NCBI GenBank assembly: GCA_022538095.1
Contig: JAKYXN010000050.1
Location: forward strand, 1 to 38,409
Length of the DNA stretch: 38,409 nt
Direction: 5' to 3'
Source: Puniceicoccaceae bacterium K14
GTDB lineage: Bacteria > Verrucomicrobiota > Verrucomicrobiia > Opitutales > Opitutaceae
The notes under the pieces: generated by a model
Told to the model about the DNA's origin: nothing
Database searches by the model: none
What the model saw: only the letters and a program-made list of their open reading frames with translations
Position numbers and translations under genes: made by a program
Shown: piece by piece, positions 33,708 through 38,409 of the stretch
How positions within the stretch are numbered: the first letter of the stretch is position 1
Layout: each line of letters begins with the position of its first letter

Positions 33708-34898
33708 ATGAGTCAAAACCAGCTTGACCTTGGCATTCAACCAGAAGTGCACATGTCGAATCCATCCGAAAAAAGGGTAACCGTTGCCTTCGATGTCGCA
33801 CAAACGTGTGCAGGGCGCGAAGGCTGTGCTTGGCACGCCGATGCCCTTGCTCATGCCCTCGCCCGGAATTCTGGAAACTATCGATTGAGCCTATACCACC
33901 AGTTTTCCCCGTGGATCAATCCAGATTGCTCTAATGGAACTTATATAAATGGCATTTCAGCCCCATTTAAGGAAATGCCTCTCGATCAGGTTCTGGATAT
34001 CTGGAATACGGGCAAACAGCTTCCCGAATCGCCGATTATTCTTCACTCCAACTCCTATAGCGTACCTCCTAGACTCCCTGGACTAAAACTCATCTATACA
34101 ATCCATGATCTTTGTTTTTGGACACATCCAGAATACGTAAAAGAACGGAATCGATTGCACTGCCAGCAACAAGTCCTAAAAGCTCTCACATACGCCGATG
34201 CATTCATTTTCATTTCGCACTGTGCTCGAAACGACTTCGAGTTACTCTTTCCTAGTTGGCTCGAAAAAAACCAACGCCCTTGGAAAGTGATCCATTCTGG
34301 TTCGCGTTTCAACATCGAACGACAGCGAAGACCTGCTTTCAATAACACTAATAGCCCATGGCTTTACGTGGGTTCCATCGAACCCCGAAAAAATATACTC
34401 GGTCTGCTTAAAGCTTACTCCAAGTATTACGAAACCAGCGATATCAAACGACCTCTCGTAATCGTAGGTTCAGCCAAGGAACATGCTGAAGACGAAATTC
34501 AAGCAATAGTGGCAGCTAGCGAGACTCTCCCTATCACACACTTGGGGTACGTAAGCGATGACGAGTTACAGAAGCTCTACCAGTCATCATTCGCACTACT
34601 CCACCCAAGTCACTATGAAGGGTTTGGGCTTCCGATTATAGAAGCTATGGGCTTCGGCTTGCCTGTTATTAGTAACCGAATTCCTTCTGTAATGGAATTT
34701 GCTAGCGAATCGGCTCTGACTTTGTCGTTTGAAAATGAGGTTAACGTTGCTCATTTCATGCTCAGTCTAGAGAGAGGTGCTCCGCAATATGAGCAATTGC
34801 AAACAGCTGGCTATCAAACAGCCAGTGCTTTCACTTGGGAAAACACTGCTACAAAAACAGTCGAATTCTACGACGAAGTATTGTCAGAGCAGCTCTAG
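33708..34898 (+). CDS. GT4-type glycosyltransferase
   Basis: Second GT-B retaining transferase of the operon, 22 bp after the first. Diagnostic residues are 'WLYVGSIEPRKNILGLLKAY', 'THLGYVSDDELQKLYQSSFALLHPSHYEGFGLP' in parts (E-x7-E motif EGFGLPIIEA) and 'SNRIPSVMEFASESALTL'. The start could be the TTG at 33693, the ATG at 33708 (chosen) or the ATG at 33753; the first conserved strand (RVTVAFDVAQT) begins after all three, so the first residues are uncertain. It has a mannosyltransferase-like style (N-terminal 'IYTIHDLCFWTHPEY'), but the sugar cannot be assigned. It probably acts with its neighbour in making the exported glycan. Confidence 0.88.
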   Translation: MSQNQLDLGIQPEVHMSNPSEKRVTVAFDVAQTCAGREGCAWHADALAHALARNSGNYRLSLYHQFSPWINPDCSNGTYINGISAPFKEMPLDQVLDIWNTGKQLPESPIILHSNSYSVPPRLPGLKLIYTIHDLCFWTHPEYVKERNRLHCQQQVLKALTYADAFIFISHCARNDFELLFPSWLEKNQRPWKVIHSGSRFNIERQRRPAFNNTNSPWLYVGSIEPRKNILGLLKAYSKYYETSDIKRPLVIVGSAKEHAEDEIQAIVAASETLPITHLGYVSDDELQKLYQSSFALLHPSHYEGFGLPIIEAMGFGLPVISNRIPSVMEFASESALTLSFENEVNVAHFMLSLERGAPQYEQLQTAGYQTASAFTWENTATKTVEFYDEVLSEQL

Positions 34899-34939
34899 TC
34901 TGCCTTGTTAGCTCCTCAGTAAACTGACAAACAGACTAC

Positions 34940-35773
34940 GTGAACAATACTAGCAAGTCATCATCTTTTCTCGGATTGAAAACTTATTTCGAGAACAAAG
35001 ACCTACTCCTTCAATTCACTCAACGCGAGATCACCAACGAAACTAAGGGAAGCGCAATGGGCGCTGCTTGGTTAGTGCTCAAACCTCTTTTTTTACTAGG
35101 GCTTTATGTGTTTGTTTTCGGCTACATCTTCGATGGCAAATTTTCCGAACGGCCAGAAGAAACCCAACAAATACATGCTATAGGAATATTTGTCGGGTTG
35201 AACGTTATTCATTTTCTAGCAGATATCCTAGGAACATGCCCGCGTTGCGTGGTTGATAACTCGGGTCTCGTGAAGAGAACTGTCCTACCGCTCGAGCTTC
35301 TTCCTGTCTCTCAAGTAGGAAAAGCAGGGTTCGAATTCTTGGTCACTTCCACTCTCATGATCGTCGGCCTACTAGTCTTTGGTCTCGTTCCTGGCGTCAA
35401 TGCTCTGTGGTTCTTTCCGCTTACTATTTCCTTAATCTTTCTTGGTCTAGGCATTGCCTATTTACTAGCAACAATTGGCGTTTACTTTCGCGATATCACT
35501 CAAGTGACACAAGTCGCCTCCATGGGCCTACTCTTTGCAAGTGCCGTATTCTATTCCGTTGATATGCTCAAGCAAACGCCAGTTGCATGGTCCATTCTCC
35601 AATTCAACCCTGCACTCATCCTTATCGATGCCTTCCGTAGCACAATTCTTTGGAACGAGCCTCTCCATTTCGGAACTCAGCTCGTTTACTACTTCGCATT
35701 TTGCATTAGCACTTACATCTTAGGCTTTTTCGTTTTTGAAAAAAACAAGAAAAAGTTCGCCGACCATATGTGA
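34940..35773 (+). CDS. wzm: Wzm-type ABC-2 permease for polysaccharide export
   Basis: Inner-membrane permease of about six helices that moves a lipid-linked polysaccharide to the periplasm, with the ATPase encoded next. 'LLLQFTQREITNETKGSAMGAAWLVLKPLFLLGLYVFVFG' (in parts) at the N-terminus and 'IGVYFRDITQVTQVASMGLLFASAVFYSVD' are characteristic of the KpsM/Wzm/RfbA family. Length 277 aa is usual. The start is GTG at 34940, 41 bp after the glycosyltransferase stop. Its presence shows that this polysaccharide is exported by the ABC-dependent route, not the Wzy route. Confidence 0.93.
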   Translation: MNNTSKSSSFLGLKTYFENKDLLLQFTQREITNETKGSAMGAAWLVLKPLFLLGLYVFVFGYIFDGKFSERPEETQQIHAIGIFVGLNVIHFLADILGTCPRCVVDNSGLVKRTVLPLELLPVSQVGKAGFEFLVTSTLMIVGLLVFGLVPGVNALWFFPLTISLIFLGLGIAYLLATIGVYFRDITQVTQVASMGLLFASAVFYSVDMLKQTPVAWSILQFNPALILIDAFRSTILWNEPLHFGTQLVYYFAFCISTYILGFFVFEKNKKKFADHM

Positions 35774-35839
35774 TACAAGAAAGAGCAAAACTAACATCTT
35801 TTAGAATATCAGAATTTTGCGAAAAATATAAACTCACTC

Positions 35840-37498
35840 ATGCTTTCCGGTAACCCAACTACACAAACGTCCATAACGGACACAAGCAGCGTAACTGCGA
35901 TCAACATCGAGGGAGTCTCAAAAAACTTTAAGAAATTCACGGCTCTCAACAATATCTCATTCGAAGTTAAACGGGGAGAATGCGTTGGCATTGTTGGTCT
36001 CAATGGAGCTGGAAAATCAACCCTTTTGCAAATTATCGCTGGAACTCTCCCAGCCAGCGAAGGGAAAGTGACCTGTAACGGAAAAGTAGTCGCGTTACTC
36101 GAATTAGGAACAGGCTTCAACGAGGAATACACAGGCATAGAAAACCTGTACATGAATGCCGCCCTATTGGGCGTACCCAAAAAACTGATCAACGAAAAGC
36201 TTCCTGAAATTGAATCTTTCGCAGAGATCGGCGACTTCATTAACAAACCAGTTAAGACCTATTCATCAGGGATGAAAGTACGCCTCGCCTTCTCGCTCCT
36301 CACTCAAATTGATCCTGAAATCATGATCATCGATGAGGCTTTGTCAGTGGGAGATACTTACTTTGCTCACAAGTGCGCTCACTTGATGAGGAGTTTCCGG
36401 AAGCAAGGAAAAACCTTCCTTTTCGTCTCTCATAGCGATGCAATGGTGAAAAGCCTATGCGATCGCGCAGTTCTTTTAGATAAAGGCGTACTCATCCGTG
36501 ATGGGCTTCCAAATGATGTGCTTGAGTACTACTCAGCCATGATCTCACAAAAAGAGCGTGAATTTGAGATACAACAAATCGAGAAAGAAAAAGGCCGTAC
36601 AGTCACACGCTCTGGGAACGGTAAAGCAAGCATAGTCCGTTTTGAACTAATGGACAGTGACTCCATTCCAAGGCGAAAATTCGGTATTGGTGAGAAAGTT
36701 ACAATTTCCTGCGTTTTAGAGATAAACGAAGTGCTTGACGACCCAACAGTCGGCTTTTTAATAAGAGATCGAGTTGGTAACGATATTTTCGGTACGAATA
36801 CATACCATCATAAGATTGACATCGAAAAAATGTCTGCCGGACAACAGATTGAAACAACCTTCGAAACAGAACTCTTCCTTGGCCCAGGAGAATACTCCCT
36901 TACATTAGCTGCTCATGATGGCCCAGATCATATTGAGAACAACTACGATTGGTTTGATCGGCTCATCGTTTTTAACGTTTTACCAGATGGTCGACCATTC
37001 TTCAGTGGAACTTCCGCCCTTCCCTCTCAAGTCACTGTATCCAAAGAAATTAGTCAACTTAATCGCCTCTACTCTCTTGGAGATACCATCGATTTTACAG
37101 ATACAGGTAATTCTCACCGCTATACGCTGCAGGGATGGCACAAACCTGAGCAAAATCATACCTGGATCGACGGAAAAAAAGCTTCATTGGCCATCGATAT
37201 AGAAGATTCTGGCGGTAGCGTATTGTTCATGAAGGCTCACATAAAACCTTTTGTCACCAAGGAACAAGATTTTCAAGACTTGGAAATCAAGGGTAATGGA
37301 ATCACTATCTTCAAAGGGAAACTAGAAAGGGCCGAAATCATCGAAGTAATGATTCCAGCAAAGGTATTCAAGAAATCCCCAAACATACATCTTGAATTCG
37401 AAATTCCTCATGCCCTTTCAGCTGCTGAGTGCACAAAAAACTTGGACAGGAGAGTTCTTGGAACTGCTCTGCAAAGACTAGTAATTGAAAGCGAATAG
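35840..37498 (+). CDS. wzt: Wzt-type ATPase with long C-terminal extension
   Basis: ATPase of the polysaccharide ABC exporter. The ABC domain (about 22-245) has Walker A GLNGAGKST (53-61), signature YSSGMKVRLA (141-150) and Walker B IMIIDEALSVGD. A Wzt-C-like carbohydrate-binding domain (about 260-385: 'KASIVRFELMDSD', 'VGFLIRDRVGNDIFGTNTYH', 'GPGEYSLTLAAHD') follows, as in exporters that recognise a modified glycan end. A further domain (about 408-552) begins 'YSLGDTIDFTDTGNSHRYTL', followed by 'QGWHKPEQNHTWIDGKKASL'; it is beta-rich and resembles modules found in some polysaccharide enzymes. At 552 aa it is well above the usual 400-450. The methyltransferase gene starts 3 bp after its stop. 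N-terminal 20 residues are low-complexity Thr/Ser. Confidence 0.92.
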   Translation: MLSGNPTTQTSITDTSSVTAINIEGVSKNFKKFTALNNISFEVKRGECVGIVGLNGAGKSTLLQIIAGTLPASEGKVTCNGKVVALLELGTGFNEEYTGIENLYMNAALLGVPKKLINEKLPEIESFAEIGDFINKPVKTYSSGMKVRLAFSLLTQIDPEIMIIDEALSVGDTYFAHKCAHLMRSFRKQGKTFLFVSHSDAMVKSLCDRAVLLDKGVLIRDGLPNDVLEYYSAMISQKEREFEIQQIEKEKGRTVTRSGNGKASIVRFELMDSDSIPRRKFGIGEKVTISCVLEINEVLDDPTVGFLIRDRVGNDIFGTNTYHHKIDIEKMSAGQQIETTFETELFLGPGEYSLTLAAHDGPDHIENNYDWFDRLIVFNVLPDGRPFFSGTSALPSQVTVSKEISQLNRLYSLGDTIDFTDTGNSHRYTLQGWHKPEQNHTWIDGKKASLAIDIEDSGGSVLFMKAHIKPFVTKEQDFQDLEIKGNGITIFKGKLERAEIIEVMIPAKVFKKSPNIHLEFEIPHALSAAECTKNLDRRVLGTALQRLVIESE

Positions 37499-37501
37499 TA
37501 C

Positions 37502-38287
37502 ATGGAAGACGCAGCAAAGGAAATCGCAGGTCTCAAAGAACAACTTTCAGCTGCACTAAAACGTATCCAAGCGTTGGAAAAAACAATAAAATCTGACACT
37601 ACCGATAAATCAGAAAAATTTGATTCATTCTATCTAGCCTTTGAAAATAAGTACCGAGGCTCAGAAGAAGAAATCTCCCAAAGACTTCATTTTTATAGAG
37701 ATATCGTGGTAGATCGAATCAAAGATCATGATGCCAAAATTCTGGACCTAGGTTGCGGTCGAGGAGAATGGTTAGACCTACTTTCAGCCTCTGAATACAA
37801 AAACTTAGAAGGTGTCGATCTCAACAGTCGAATGGTTTCTTTGTGCTTAAACAAAGGATACTCAACTCAAAATGGAGATATTTTTGATTATCTAAAGTCT
37901 ACTAAAGAAAATAGCTACGATGTAATTTCTGGATTTCACATAATCGAGCACTTCCCGTTTCAGAAACTCGTCATTCTCTTCGAACAGGCGCTAAGAACTC
38001 TTAAGCCAGGGGGCATCGCGATCTTCGAAACTCCAAACCCGAGAAACTTATTCGTTGGAGCGTGCTCGTTTCATTTCGACCCTACCCATATAAAGCCTGT
38101 TCCATCTGAACTGAGTAGTTTCTTAGCGGAGCACCTAGGCTTCGAAATTCTTGGTGTGAAATATTCGAATACACACCCAGACATTCCTAAGGAATTGATA
38201 GAAGCGCCTTCCCTTCCAGCTCTTTGGCACGATAGTTTAGCCATCGGTCTTGACTACGGTTTGGTGATTAAAAAACCAAGTAACTAA
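37502..38287 (+). CDS. Class I SAM methyltransferase with N-terminal coiled coil
   Basis: Rossmann methyltransferase. Motif I is ILDLGCGRGEWL (80-91), the acidic end of strand 2 is GVDLN, motif IV is 'YDVISGFHIIEHFP', and post-motif 'LKPGGIAIFETPNP' is followed by 'SFHFDPTHIKPV'. The N-terminal 30 residues form a coiled coil (KEIAGLKEQLSAALKRIQAL), and the family-typical FYLAFENKYRGSEEEI links the two. Such proteins occur in polysaccharide loci, and WbdD, for one, ends the O9 chain by methylation and is recognised by the Wzt C-terminal domain. By position (3 bp after wzt) this could be a chain-end modifier here. It has no kinase domain, so it is not a WbdD orthologue. Confidence 0.88.
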   Translation: MEDAAKEIAGLKEQLSAALKRIQALEKTIKSDTTDKSEKFDSFYLAFENKYRGSEEEISQRLHFYRDIVVDRIKDHDAKILDLGCGRGEWLDLLSASEYKNLEGVDLNSRMVSLCLNKGYSTQNGDIFDYLKSTKENSYDVISGFHIIEHFPFQKLVILFEQALRTLKPGGIAIFETPNPRNLFVGACSFHFDPTHIKPVPSELSSFLAEHLGFEILGVKYSNTHPDIPKELIEAPSLPALWHDSLAIGLDYGLVIKKPSN

Positions 38288-38315
38288 GTTGAACCTTATT
38301 CATCGGCACTCAATT

Positions 38316-38409
38316 GTAAGCGTCCGTTCTAGGGCGTCTGGTTTTTGAAACAGCGTTTTGATATTCTGTGTGGATGTCTCGAATCGAAACGGATCGCTGC
38401 TACGTCTAC
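38316..38409 (+). repeat. Terminal inverted copy of a repeat (right)
   Basis: Counterpart of 1-93 read on the minus strand. GTAAGCGTCC begins the similarity 58 nt before the start codon, and both copies have exactly this leader length. It lies 28 bp after the methyltransferase stop. Both copies stop at the window edge after 11-12 codons. Confidence 0.75.
38374..38409 (+). CDS. Partial 5' end of a small repeated gene (right copy)
   Basis: Twelve codons, MSRIETDRCYVY, open to the window edge. Conservative and silent differences from the left copy (1-35) argue that both are coding. Family not assignable; a GIY-YIG-type small protein is one possibility suggested only by CYVY. Confidence 0.45.
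   Translation, partial: MSRIETDRCYVY

Overview
The window looks like a chromosomal segment of a marine-type Verrucomicrobium, most likely class Opitutae. The clues are a large TonB-dependent receptor with a 'FVVSG'-type motif after its signal peptide, a sugar-acid and glycan utilisation cluster (GH28, GH92, GH115-like, inositol oxygenase, FucP-type and SSS transporters), few recognisable Shine-Dalgarno sequences, and compact G/C-rich hairpin repeats between genes. This placement is an inference from gene style, not from a marker gene. No rRNA, tRNA, CRISPR array, prophage or complete insertion sequence was seen.

Left part (1-14627): a carbohydrate/uronate catabolic locus. On the minus strand lie GH115-like and GH92 enzymes (one transcription unit), a GH28 enzyme followed by an SSS symporter and a FucP-type MFS permease (second unit), then myo-inositol oxygenase, then a TonB-dependent receptor with its own terminator. 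A GntR/FCD regulator sits on the plus strand, divergent from GH28, but its reading frame is broken at a run of seven A. Three copies of a palindromic motif TATG-N5-CATA lie upstream of inositol oxygenase, upstream of the GH115-like gene, and in the GH28/regulator divergent promoter. I propose this as the operator that ties these units into one regulon.

Middle part (14628-24567): an HDOD-GAF signalling protein, a secreted beta-helix protein, an NRAMP-superfamily transporter without the usual metal-binding motifs, a hairpin-dense intergenic region (18993-19169), a NarL-type two-component system, a TPR lipoprotein, and SufS/SufU-type iron-sulfur assembly proteins. A nearly identical box lies upstream of the two-component operon and upstream of the lipoprotein gene.

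Right part (24568-38409): an ABC-F ATPase, a long Sel1-repeat protein, a protein with two TonB-C-like domains, then a surface polysaccharide locus. That locus holds a FlaA1/CapD-type dehydratase (minus) and, divergently, two GT4 glycosyltransferases, a Wzm-type permease, a Wzt-type ATPase with an unusually long C-terminus, and a coiled-coil methyltransferase. Together these look like an ABC-transporter-dependent polysaccharide export module with possible chain-end modification.

Both ends of the window run into inverted, diverged copies of the same sequence: a 58-nt leader plus the first 12 codons of paralogous genes. This suggests that the piece is a contig that broke in a multicopy repeat family.
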